From CAZRKC01 sp964600665 (GTDB taxonomy: Bacteria > Bacillota > SLNR01), in NCBI GenBank assembly GCA_964600665.1, contig CAZRKC010000038.1, forward strand, positions 1 to 23,840: a DNA stretch of 23,840 nt, in the 5' to 3' direction. Below, piece by piece: positions 8,264-16,752 of the stretch; within the stretch, counting starts at the first letter, position 1, and every line of letters starts with the position of its first letter. Below the pieces are notes generated by a model. It was not told where the DNA came from and did not search any database. It was given only the letters and a program-made list of their open reading frames with translations. Made by a program: the position numbers and the translations under genes.

Positions 8264-8382
8264 TATGGATGAGACCATCATATGGCTGATGAACGGCGAT
8301 GTGTCAGTTCAATACATGACGCATAAATGTTATATTCAGATCAACTAATGATTGAGCAATTGCAAAACAGAATTGCGGTTTT
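8264..8382 (+). pseudogene. N-terminal stub of an alpha/alpha-barrel protein related to the gene at 21276
   Basis: From ATG 8264 the frame reads MDETIIWLMNGDVSVQYMT and ends at TAA 8345. The intact gene at 21276 begins MDNIIAWLLNGDVSVRYLT, clearly homologous. After the stop and a small shift, another frame gives IEQLQNRIAV, matching EIQQDRKRIAL of the intact gene. The ATGAGGT ribosome-binding site 6 bases upstream is still good, so a 27-residue peptide could be made. The rest of the barrel is absent, since the chromate transporter begins at 8466. This is a truncated paralogue, not an independent small gene. Confidence 0.75.
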
Positions 8383-8465
8383 CAATCAATAACGAATTTA
8401 GTTTATGGGACAATTCCCTCTGATTGAATTACATAAGTGCTAGAAGGATGAAAGGATGATCATTC

Positions 8466-9665
8466 ATGACAACGGGGAAAGCCCCTGAATATCAAAAAAA
8501 AGTTCGGTGGCGTACTTTTCTGAAAGACGTTTTCATTTGTTCATTGGGTGCTTATGGAGGGCCTGAAGCACATTATGGTGTTTTTACAGATCAAATGGTA
8601 GTTAAGAAAAGATACTTATCTGAGGAAGAATTAGTTGAGCTGATCGCATTAACTGGGATTCTACCTGGTCCAAGTAGCACGCAGACTATAGTTGCAATCG
8701 GGTACAAAATGGGTGGGCCATGGTTGGCATTCTTAACGATGCTGGTGTGGGCATTACCAGTTCTTGTACTGATGACATTGCTATCCTTCTTAAGTCAATT
8801 TCTAAGCAACATGAATATTTCGCAAGATGGTTTACGTTATATTGGTCCTATGGCTGTAGGATTTATCGTTGTCGCTGCTTATCGCATTAGCCGTAAAGTA
8901 ATTACAGATAGGGTAACCCTATTATTATTACTCATGGGTGGGACAACAACATACATGATTCGAGAGCCTTGGGTTTATCCGTTGGTTTTGATTATTGGTG
9001 GTGTCGTAAGTATCACGATTTCAAAAGAAAAAAATCTCTGGAACCGTGTCACAATAAATCCCCCCTGGCAATACTTAATTGCCTTTAGTGTATTTGCAAT
9101 TGGAAGTCTTCTCTTAACATTGATATGGGACAACAGAATTATTCATCTATTTGAAAGTTTCTATCGATATGGTTATCTGGTCATCGGGGGAGGTCAGGTG
9201 GTAGTACCCTTGATGTATACTGAATTAGTACTGGTAAATCAGTACATGTCTAACCAAGAATTTTTGACGGGTTTCGGGCTTGTGCAAGGGTTGCCTGGTC
9301 CAATGTTTAGTTTCAGTGCATATGCTGGGGGCATGGCAGCTCGCGGTGGGAGTGTACTTGGGCAAATTATCGGCGCTGCCGCAGGGGGTATTGCAATATT
9401 TTTGCCTGGATTACTACTCATTTACTTCATATACCCAATATGGGAAAACGTGAAAGGAATTAAAGGAATCAAGGTATCATTGAAAGGTATCACGGCTGTC
9501 GCGGGTGGATTAATCGCTGTGGCGGCAATCATCCTGATGCAGCAGAGTGGCTTCGTACTCGATAATATTTTAATCATGTTGCTTACGGTTTTGCTTTTAC
9601 TAACAAAAAGAATCCCAGCACCGCTAATTGTACTAGGCGTCTTGGCTGCGGGGTTTATCATATAA
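8466..9665 (+). CDS. chrA: Chromate transporter, ChrA family
   Basis: Inner-membrane protein with two homologous CHR domains fused, as in the long-chain ChrA proteins (399 aa, usual size). The first half carries GGPEAHYG (31-38) and ILPGPSSTQ (65-73). The second half repeats the pattern with GGGQVVVPLMYTELV near 243-257 and QGLPGPMFSFSAYAGG near 274-289. About ten hydrophobic segments are visible. Characterised members export chromate, possibly as a proton or sulfate-linked exchanger; in anaerobes without chromate exposure the true substrate may be another oxyanion. AAAGGA lies 9 bases before ATG 8466. The gene is not next to a regulator (chrB) or chromate reductase. Confidence 0.9.
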   Translation: MTTGKAPEYQKKVRWRTFLKDVFICSLGAYGGPEAHYGVFTDQMVVKKRYLSEEELVELIALTGILPGPSSTQTIVAIGYKMGGPWLAFLTMLVWALPVLVLMTLLSFLSQFLSNMNISQDGLRYIGPMAVGFIVVAAYRISRKVITDRVTLLLLLMGGTTTYMIREPWVYPLVLIIGGVVSITISKEKNLWNRVTINPPWQYLIAFSVFAIGSLLLTLIWDNRIIHLFESFYRYGYLVIGGGQVVVPLMYTELVLVNQYMSNQEFLTGFGLVQGLPGPMFSFSAYAGGMAARGGSVLGQIIGAAAGGIAIFLPGLLLIYFIYPIWENVKGIKGIKVSLKGITAVAGGLIAVAAIILMQQSGFVLDNILIMLLTVLLLLTKRIPAPLIVLGVLAAGFII

Positions 9666-9797
9666 ATAATTTGAAATAATTCTTCATCCACTCAACAGTA
9701 TCTTAAATGTAACCAGCGTGCTCTAAAGTAATAAGTGAAGATACTGATCATCCGTGGACATGATGCAAAACTTAATGATCTATTGGAGGGAAAAAAC

Positions 9798-10196
9798 ATG
9801 GATCCGGGACCTTTTTATCACGGCACAAAAGCCGATTTCAATCGTGGAGATTTATTAGTACCTGGCCACAACTCTAATTACGGTGAGAAAAAGAAAGCTA
9901 ACTACGTTTATCTGACTGCGACAATCGATGCGGCGATATGGGGGGCGGAACTTGCATCAGGGGACAAACCTGGTCGAATCTATCTGGTGGAACCCACGGG
10001 TCCCATTGAAGATGATCCAAATTTGACGGACAAAAAGTTTCCAGGGAATCCAACAAGATCCTATAGAACTCAACATCCCCTTCGAGTAGTCGGTGAGGTC
10101 CTGGAATGGGAGGGACACTCGCCAGAGGTACTCAAAGCCATGAGGGATCACCTTGCTGAGCTAAAGCGGCTTGGTATCGAGGCGATTAATGATTGA
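9798..10196 (+). CDS. arr: NAD+-rifampin ADP-ribosyltransferase
   Basis: Small cytoplasmic enzyme that inactivates rifamycins by transferring ADP-ribose from NAD+ to the drug. The 132-aa protein has the family's conserved start (GPFYHGTKAD, H8), the YVYLTATIDAAIWGAELA block (Y38) and DDPNLTDKKFPGNPTRSYR with D73, which fits the known His-Tyr-Asp catalytic set. ATG 9798 is chosen because GGAGGG lies 7 bases upstream and Arr proteins begin shortly before the FYHGT motif. A GTG at 9735 would add 21 residues unlike any Arr N-terminus I know. The gene is solitary, with no integron or transposon signs nearby, so it looks like a resident chromosomal copy. Arr-like enzymes may also act on other targets. 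Confidence 0.92.
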   Translation: MDPGPFYHGTKADFNRGDLLVPGHNSNYGEKKKANYVYLTATIDAAIWGAELASGDKPGRIYLVEPTGPIEDDPNLTDKKFPGNPTRSYRTQHPLRVVGEVLEWEGHSPEVLKAMRDHLAELKRLGIEAIND

Positions 10197-10832
10197 TTTC
10201 GTGATCGTTGACAAATCTCGCCGGGTCTGATTGGTATACAGTCAGATGGCACTCGTTTCAGAGGGCGAAGATTGAACGGTTATGGTCCCACTGCCTCTCA
10301 AAAAAGCGGGGATGATTCGTTTCAAGCGCGATCAGTTCAGTCGCCATTCATCTGCCCAGTCGAGTGTGTGGAGCGCGCCAGATTGAAGCGAGGATGAATT
10401 GGCGAGTGTGACAAAATCAATGAAGTACACTTTTGGATAATTTTTCTGTTTGCTTTGCAGTGGATAATGGATTCGAGATTGCTTTATGACAAATAGGGTA
10501 AAGGATGCGCAATGATGAGTTATTGCGATAAGATACCAATAATCGGGGTCAGTATCATTACCTGTAAGTAAAAAGTAAATCTGTAAAAAGGGAATGCAAC
10601 TACAAAATGGTGAATTAAATGAAATGTAATCTTGCAAAGCATAGCAAAACAGGTTATGAAAATAATGAATGCGAGTGTCAGATAATTGGATAAAAGAGAT
10701 TACCCAGATGCGTGGTTTTGTGTCCTGACACGTGACCCGGTTATTTGTAAAATGTGTTTTGATCTCTTAAAACAAGATAGGAAAATCAGTAAGATTGTCT
10801 TAGCGTGAATAATTGGAAAGCAGGGATCAGAC
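10197..10832. other. Long non-coding spacer
   Basis: About 640 bp without a gene I can support. A 101-codon open frame exists on the minus strand (10637 to 10332, TTG start). It has no convincing RBS and resembles no family I recognise. Short coding-like stretches in other frames on the plus strand (LQWIMDSRLLYDK near 10450-10490) hint at gene debris. No terminator or RNA gene was recognised. Confidence 0.4.
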
Positions 10833-11405
10833 GTGAAAGAATTAACAGTGATGACCCTTGAAGAACTGTGGCAGTTGTTCCCGATAGAACTGGTTGAGCA
10901 CAATCCAGCGTGGTTTGATTGGTATCTGGAGGAGAAGACCTCACTCCTTGCTGCCTTAGGAAGTGTTGTAAAAGATATTGATCATATTGGTAGCACTTCA
11001 GTGGATGACCTGATTGCCAAACCGATCGTAGACATCCTCTTACAGGTCACACCTGAATGCGACTTTGCATGGTTGAAATCGACCCTTTTGGACAATGGGT
11101 GGTTGTTGATGTCTGAGGTATTCGTTCCTGATTTGCAGCTAGACTGGAATAAAGGGTATACCCCGGAAGGATTTGCACAGAAAGTATTCCATCTTCATGT
11201 CCGGCATACTGGCGACTGGGATGAGCCATACTTTCGTGACTACCTCTGCAACCATCCTGCAATTGCCATGGAGTATGCAGCGCTTAAGCAAAAACTGAGT
11301 ATCGAGTATAAATTCAATCGAGATGCCTACACGGATGGTAAAGGCGAGTTTGTTCGATGGTTTACAAAGCAGGCACGAGTTGAGAAAGAGGGGAAAGGAG
11401 CCTGA
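10833..11405 (+). CDS. GrpB family (UPF0157) nucleotidyltransferase-fold protein
   Basis: Cytoplasmic protein of the GrpB/UPF0157 family, which has a nucleotidyltransferase-like fold; the reaction is unknown. The motif HIGSTSV (residues 51-57) followed by PIVDILLQV with D67 is the family's signature, and the FHLHVR segment (about 130) is also typical. Length (190 aa) is normal. The GTG start at 10833 has AGGGA 6 bases upstream and gives the usual KELTVMTLEELWQLFPI opening seen in close relatives, so it is preferred over ATG 10851. The gene lies alone between long spacers. Confidence 0.88.
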   Translation: MKELTVMTLEELWQLFPIELVEHNPAWFDWYLEEKTSLLAALGSVVKDIDHIGSTSVDDLIAKPIVDILLQVTPECDFAWLKSTLLDNGWLLMSEVFVPDLQLDWNKGYTPEGFAQKVFHLHVRHTGDWDEPYFRDYLCNHPAIAMEYAALKQKLSIEYKFNRDAYTDGKGEFVRWFTKQARVEKEGKGA

Positions 11406-11947
11406 TATTCAGATAGCATATTGATTGATATTGAGCCGGAAGCCAGTGATTCATTCTACGGAAGATTGACATCATCTTACTAGATTCTCCATAAAAATTT
11501 CGTATGACGAAGTCACTAAGGTTTTCCTGCAGTCTGCTTATGGCCATGTATTCAAGCATGTATTTGCGGTCAGGATGATTTTGCTCTTTGTGAAGATATC
11601 GTAGCATCATCAAATCTTGATGCAAAGCAGCTTGAACTTTCGGATAATGAATTAATCAATGGGTGAATGAATGCTAGATACCCATTCAAATTTTACTTAG
11701 ATGAGCAAGATGATCCGAATTGTTAAGATCATAAATGAGGCAGGGTGGACTGGATATTTCACGAATACAACGATTAGATGGATCGAATCTTTTGGTAATC
11801 AAATAACTGACAAATTCTCCGGTTAGATTATTGTTTACGAATGGAATGATCATAACTCATGAAGAAACTGTGGACTGCTTTGGATGGACTGAAGGATATG
11901 AACGAATATGCCCAGGTTAATGTGATACGATTTGATTAGGAGGTTAT
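11406..11947. other. Spacer with coding-like debris on both strands
   Basis: About 540 bp with no intact gene. On the minus strand, 11625 down to about 11480 reads as plausible protein (QDLMMLRYLHKEQNHPDRKY, then MAISRLQENLSDFVIRN) but lacks a good start and family match. On the plus strand, 11840-11918 reads NGMIITHEETVDCFGWTEG before a stop. Both look like fragments of lost genes. The AGGAGG at 11938-11943 belongs to the next gene. Confidence 0.35.
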
Positions 11948-14671
11948 ATGGATAGGATAAAGCTGGAGGGGAATCAGTACGAAGAGAAATGGCATAGTGT
12001 GAATGAAATGGAAATCATCAACGAATTAGGGAGCAGCCGGGAAGGGCTTCCATCGGCCGAAGTTGCAGAGCGCCTTAATTTTTATGGGAAAAACACATTG
12101 CCGCTCCGAAAACCACCAACGGTATGGGTGATCTTATTGCACCAAATTAGAAACCCATTAATTTTTATTCTTATTGCTGCCGCATTGGCTTCTCTGACAA
12201 TAGGGGAAATGACCGATGCCTTTTTCATATTGGTTGTCATTGCTCTGAATAGTGTATTGGGAGCTTACCAAGAGTACAATGCAGAAAAAAGTGCAGCCAG
12301 TTTACAAAACCTGTTGAAAATCAAAGCAAGAGTCCGACGAGATGGAAATGAAATTGAGCTTTACTCTGATGAGTTGGTACCAGGTGATATTGTTATACTG
12401 GAATCAGGTTTCAAGGTTCCGGCAGATATGCGTCTTCTCGAAACGAATAATCTATCTTCAGATGAGAGCTTCTTAACAGGTGAATCGATTGCTGCAATCA
12501 AAAAGGCTGGCTTACTCCCTTTATCCACTGTTGTCAGCGAACGCAATAATATGGCATATGCCGGTTCGAGTATTGCTTCCGGTCGAGGAATTGGTATTGT
12601 GGTGAGCACCGGGATTAATTCTGAAGTCGGTAAGATTGCGGAGAATGTCAATGAAGCTGAAAGCGCTAAGCCGCCCTTGATCATGCGGATGGAGCGGTTT
12701 TCAAAGCAAATCAGCATAGCGGTTATGGTCATCAGTGTTTTATTGGCAATATTGATGCGGTTTCAGGGATACGATGCGGCCTCGATATTTTTCATTGTTG
12801 TTGCACTTGCCGTATCAGCAATCCCAGAGGGTCTCCCTGTCGCACTCACAGTTGCACTGTCTGTAGCGGTATCCAGAATGTCCAAACGAAATGTTATCGT
12901 CAGGAAACTGGCTGCAGTAGAGAGTTTAGGCAGTTGTACCGTGATTGCCAGTGATAAAACGGGCACACTGACTGTTAATCAGCAGACGGCAAAACAGGTG
13001 TGGTTAAAGAACGGGCAACTCTTTCACATTTCTGGAGAGGGTTACAGCGGCGAGGGAATATTCGCTGAAGCATCCGGTAAGTCGCTAACAGATGATATGA
13101 TTGCAGACCTTCGGAAAATGAGTGAGCTAGGTGTATTAGCCAATGAAGGATCGCTTACTCAAAAAAACGGTGAGTGGGTTCACCACGGAGACGCGATGGA
13201 TATTGCTTTTTTAGCGATGAGTTACAAATTAGGTCTGAATCCCAGGGATTTTCGAGAAAAGAATCGCCTAATTGGAATCATTCCTTATGAATCTGAGAGT
13301 AAATATTCGGCGGCATTCTACTTCCATGAGGGGATTGCAACCGTGGCAGCAAAAGGGGCTGTTGAAACGATTCTTGATTACTGTTCATTCTCAGAATCCG
13401 ATGATCATCAGAGTAGCCTCATTCGGGGGAGAATTGAAAAACAGGCTGAAGAAATGGCGAATCAGGGATATCGTGTGCTTGCCGTTGCTGGGGGAGAAAG
13501 CCCTGACTTCAAAAGCAAAGAGGTCTACAGTGCGGATGATTTACCTGAGCTTGTGTTTCATGGGTTGGTAGGATTTATTGATCCTTTGCGACCTGAGGTA
13601 ATTGATGCGGTAAATCGATGTAAAGCTGCTGGAATCAAAGTAATCATGATCACTGGGGATCATCCTGGTACTGCACTGGCTATCGCGAGGGAATTGGGAA
13701 TTGCGGATCAGAATGAGCATGTCGTTACCGGGCAGCAATTAAGTGAATCGGGTTTGCCGGATAGTTCGCGCTTCCAAAATTTAGTCACTTCCACGCATGT
13801 ATTTGCCCGGGTATCTCCATCTCAAAAGTTGGAAATTGTTGAATCCTTGATTAATCAGGGGGAATTTGTGGCAGTTACAGGGGATGGCGTCAACGATGCA
13901 CCGGCATTAAGGCGAGCAAATATTGGAGTCGCGATGGGTTCCGGTACCGATGTGGCCAAGGAAATTAGTTCGATGATCGTAATCGATGATAACTTTGCTT
14001 CTATTGTATCCGGGGTTGAAGAAGGAAGATTTGCCTACGACAATGTGCGTAAGGTAATCTACCTGTTGATATCTACAGGGGTTGCCGAAGTCATGTTATT
14101 AATGGCTTCGATCCTTATTGGCCTACCGTTGCCTTTGCTGGCCATTCAGCTACTTTGGCTGAATCTTGTGACCAATGGAATTCAGGACGTTGCCCTCGCA
14201 TTTGAAGGCGGAGAACCCGGAGCGATGCAGCGCAAACCCAGAAAGCCCGACGAGAGGATATTTAATCCCCAGATGATCAACCAAACAATTATATCCGGTT
14301 TGACTATGGGTGTGATTGCTTTTGCGTTCTGGTACTTCCTTGTGGAGATACAAATGATGAATGAATTTCATGCCCGGAATATTGTATTATTGCTGATGGT
14401 TCTTTTACAGAATGTCCATGTTTTTAATTGTCGATCGGAATTGTCATCAATTTTTCAGGTGCCATTGAGCCGGAATTATCTTCTATTTTTTGGCGTGCTG
14501 CTAGCCCAAGGGCTGCATATTCTAAGTATGCATGTACCGTTCATGCAGCAAATCTTACGTCTGGAACCGATTACCCCTTTTGAATGGCTCGAGGTATTTG
14601 TCCTTTCATTACTTCTTCTATTCGTGATGGAGACATATAAAATGATTATCCGAAAAAAAGTCAAGGTTTGA
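11948..14671 (+). CDS. P2-type cation-transporting ATPase
   Basis: Membrane ion pump of 907 residues, of the SERCA/PMR1-like P2 class. Domains in order: N-terminal cation-ATPase domain, M1-M2 (about 60-105), actuator domain with TGES at 177-180, M3-M4 with PEGLP at 293-297, phosphorylation site DKTGTLT with D336, nucleotide domain with KGAVE near 474, hinge TGDGVNDAP at 644-652, and six C-terminal helices (M5-M10). Ion-site positions compared with SERCA: M4 Glu (E294) and M5 Glu (E714) are kept, M6 reads NLVTNG (N739, T742, N743) instead of NLVTDG, with D747 four residues on. Calcium, manganese or a monovalent cation are possible. AGGAGG lies 4 bases before ATG 11948. A hairpin terminator follows at 14735. 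Confidence 0.93.
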   Translation: MDRIKLEGNQYEEKWHSVNEMEIINELGSSREGLPSAEVAERLNFYGKNTLPLRKPPTVWVILLHQIRNPLIFILIAAALASLTIGEMTDAFFILVVIALNSVLGAYQEYNAEKSAASLQNLLKIKARVRRDGNEIELYSDELVPGDIVILESGFKVPADMRLLETNNLSSDESFLTGESIAAIKKAGLLPLSTVVSERNNMAYAGSSIASGRGIGIVVSTGINSEVGKIAENVNEAESAKPPLIMRMERFSKQISIAVMVISVLLAILMRFQGYDAASIFFIVVALAVSAIPEGLPVALTVALSVAVSRMSKRNVIVRKLAAVESLGSCTVIASDKTGTLTVNQQTAKQVWLKNGQLFHISGEGYSGEGIFAEASGKSLTDDMIADLRKMSELGVLANEGSLTQKNGEWVHHGDAMDIAFLAMSYKLGLNPRDFREKNRLIGIIPYESESKYSAAFYFHEGIATVAAKGAVETILDYCSFSESDDHQSSLIRGRIEKQAEEMANQGYRVLAVAGGESPDFKSKEVYSADDLPELVFHGLVGFIDPLRPEVIDAVNRCKAAGIKVIMITGDHPGTALAIARELGIADQNEHVVTGQQLSESGLPDSSRFQNLVTSTHVFARVSPSQKLEIVESLINQGEFVAVTGDGVNDAPALRRANIGVAMGSGTDVAKEISSMIVIDDNFASIVSGVEEGRFAYDNVRKVIYLLISTGVAEVMLLMASILIGLPLPLLAIQLLWLNLVTNGIQDVALAFEGGEPGAMQRKPRKPDERIFNPQMINQTIISGLTMGVIAFAFWYFLVEIQMMNEFHARNIVLLLMVLLQNVHVFNCRSELSSIFQVPLSRNYLLFFGVLLAQGLHILSMHVPFMQQILRLEPITPFEWLEVFVLSLLLLFVMETYKMIIRKKVKV

Positions 14672-15516
14672 TTTGAGAAACGAATGATCGCAGTGGGGTA
14701 TATTCGGATGATATATTGTCGAGAATAAGCACAAGCATATGATGATATGCATCCTTTTTTGCTTTGAGAAGAAGGCAAAAGCGTATAAAAGGGATATGCT
14801 TTAGTATTTCAGATGAGATTTGGGGAGCGATTAAACGGCGCTCGACAGGTGTTTAACTGCGAACTCAAAAGTATTGAAAAATCAGAGCGACATGCAGCGG
14901 TTATGAAAGAATGTTGCGATTTCAAGGAATTTCGTCGACTTCAGCGAACTTGGAAGGTAGCGATATTGATTCTCGAATTCCATGCTGGTTAGTAATCTTT
15001 GAAGGGCTGAAGGCAATTTATTATGAATTTGCCGAAGCCGCTGATTTTATCCAGTTGTTTTGTACCCTCTTTGGAGTTTTTGAGCCGTGAGAAAATGCTA
15101 CTTTTCGTTAAAACGATGGGCGCGGAGGCTAAAGACTGATTTAGTTTGTGACTTTTAGACTTGAATATGCAGAAGTTCAAAAAGTAGAGGGATGAAGGGA
15201 CTACCCAATGGCCAACCTTAGCATTCGTGAAAATCTCTTGCTTTGGTGTTGATTGTACAAGGAGATCAATGCAGAAGAATAGGTAAAGAAGACGAGCATT
15301 GAAGCCAGCGTTCTACTTTAAACTGCATTCGGGTCGTTTTTTATAAAACGTGCTTCGTTGATTGGAACCTGAAATATGGCCAAACTATTGAGCATAATGC
15401 AGATCCAACATGGGGCTTTCGACTGAATCCAATAAGAAATGAGTTTTTTGTATTGACGTAAATGATTCAGTGACATCATTCCTGCCATACCCTGGTTTGA
15501 GATCAGAGGTGAGTTT
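14672..15516. other. Long non-coding spacer after the cation ATPase
   Basis: The longest spacer, about 845 bp. Apart from the terminator at 14735-14760 I see no gene. A frame at about 14954-15090 (CWLVIFEGLKAIYYEFAEAA, then DFIQLFCTLFGVFEP) is coding-like but has no start or family match. A self-complementary CGTTTT-TTAT-AAAACG lies near 15331-15346 without a T-tract. The GAGGTGA before 15517 is the RBS of the next gene. Confidence 0.4.
14735..14760 (+). terminator. Probable Rho-independent terminator of the cation ATPase gene
   Basis: GCATAT and ATATGC form a perfect 6-bp stem around a GATG loop, followed 3 bases later by a run of six T. It lies 64 bases after the stop codon. The stem is AT-rich and short, so it may be a weak terminator. 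Confidence 0.5.
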
Positions 15517-16473
15517 ATGTCGACAATAAAAAAAGCGGTTTATTTCTTTTGCACGGATTCTAATATTGACCCAGTCGCTGGCCGGGTATTGAAAGCACTT
15601 TCAGGATTTTGCAGACTAGATGAGACAGAGATTGTCATTGACAGTCAACCGGTCCGAAGAATTGTGGATGAGGCCGGCAATATCTACTACTTTGTCAGCA
15701 CGAACAAAGTGGTTTGCCATGATTACATGCATTATTTGCCGATCATGCAGCAATATTTTACTGATTTTGATTTCGCTGGGCTTGTGACATGGCATGAAGG
15801 ACCAAATGCCCCGGATGAAATCTTTTCTATTCATACGACGGGGGATGTGGAAAGCGGATATTTTGGAAATGCGAACCCCCAATGCATGCACAACTTATTA
15901 TGGTCCCTCGAACAAAGCAGATTACATAAAAATTTATCCAATTTTAGGGTTACCACGGAAGCAACGCACTGGTCGGGTATCATCTATCATGGTGGTAGCC
16001 CAGATTTGATTCCTCAATTCCCCGTCCCCCTTGTTGATATTGAGATTGGAAGTACTCCCAGAAGCTGGGCAGATTGCTCTGCAGCAAACGTAATTGCGAA
16101 CACGCTTACGAGTGTTTTTTGCAATCAGCGTATTTCTATGAGAAATATCCTTTGTGTGGGAGGGGTCCATTTTGAGCAGGCATTTGCAGATGCCGCTTTT
16201 CAGACCTGGGGGAATCATGTCTTTGGGATTTCTCATATTATTCCCAACCATTGGCTGGTTTCTGGACAATATGAAGTTGAAAATGGACTCATGAAACTAG
16301 AAAATTGTATCCAATCCATTCAAGGCGGCATCACCGGGATTGCATACCATGATAATCTGAAAGGTATCTATAAAGACTTGCTGAGATACCTTGGTCAAAA
16401 ACACGACATCCCTGTCTTTAAACATCAATTGCTGCGCCGGCCAATGGAGATTCACTGGAGAGAGAAGAATTGA
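15517..16473 (+). CDS. D-aminoacyl-tRNA deacylase-like protein (archaeal DTD2/GEK1 family)
   Basis: Homologue of DTD2 (DtdA/GEK1), which hydrolyses D-amino acids wrongly attached to tRNA. The order of conserved blocks matches archaeal DTD2: FSIHTTGDVESGYFG (archaeal THVTGN-like block), RVTTEATHWSG (archaeal YEATHHGPT), PLVDIEIGSTPRSWAD (archaeal IEIGSSEEEW), AANVIANTL, CVGGVHFEQAFADAAF (archaeal GGGHYAPKQT), then FGISHIIPNHW. At 318 aa it is longer than archaeal DTD2 (about 270), and the GGGHYAP motif is changed to GGVHFEQ, so activity is uncertain. DTD2 is known mainly from archaea and plants, which makes it unusual in a bacterial-looking window. GAGGTGA lies about 5 bases before ATG 15517. 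It lies 279 bp upstream of heliorhodopsin, probably with separate transcription. Confidence 0.78.
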   Translation: MSTIKKAVYFFCTDSNIDPVAGRVLKALSGFCRLDETEIVIDSQPVRRIVDEAGNIYYFVSTNKVVCHDYMHYLPIMQQYFTDFDFAGLVTWHEGPNAPDEIFSIHTTGDVESGYFGNANPQCMHNLLWSLEQSRLHKNLSNFRVTTEATHWSGIIYHGGSPDLIPQFPVPLVDIEIGSTPRSWADCSAANVIANTLTSVFCNQRISMRNILCVGGVHFEQAFADAAFQTWGNHVFGISHIIPNHWLVSGQYEVENGLMKLENCIQSIQGGITGIAYHDNLKGIYKDLLRYLGQKHDIPVFKHQLLRRPMEIHWREKN

Positions 16474-16752
16474 AATTTGCAAATAGACCATGGAGGCATC
16501 TTCTTGGGGATCAACTTTAAAGTCGTGCTTTGTATGAGTATTGGTTTCTGAGGTTAACAATCATTAGTGCCAGCAGCTGTACATTCATTTTCACGAATAG
16601 ATCAATGACGCTGTGTGGAGGGCGCAAGTGATAATTTATGATCAAAGAATTGATTCAAAAGTGACGATCTTCAGGCTCCGAAGTTTTGAAAAGGGTCATA
16701 TCAATAATCATCAGTTTATTGCATGGAAATAAGAACACAGAGGAGGATTTTT

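Noticed and set aside
10332..10637. 101-codon minus-strand open frame in the spacer after arr
   Set aside because: It has a TTG start without a convincing ribosome-binding site and no recognisable family; noted only as part of the spacer.
14989..15180. 63-codon minus-strand frame in the long spacer
   Set aside because: Composition looks random, with no start signal and no recognised motif.
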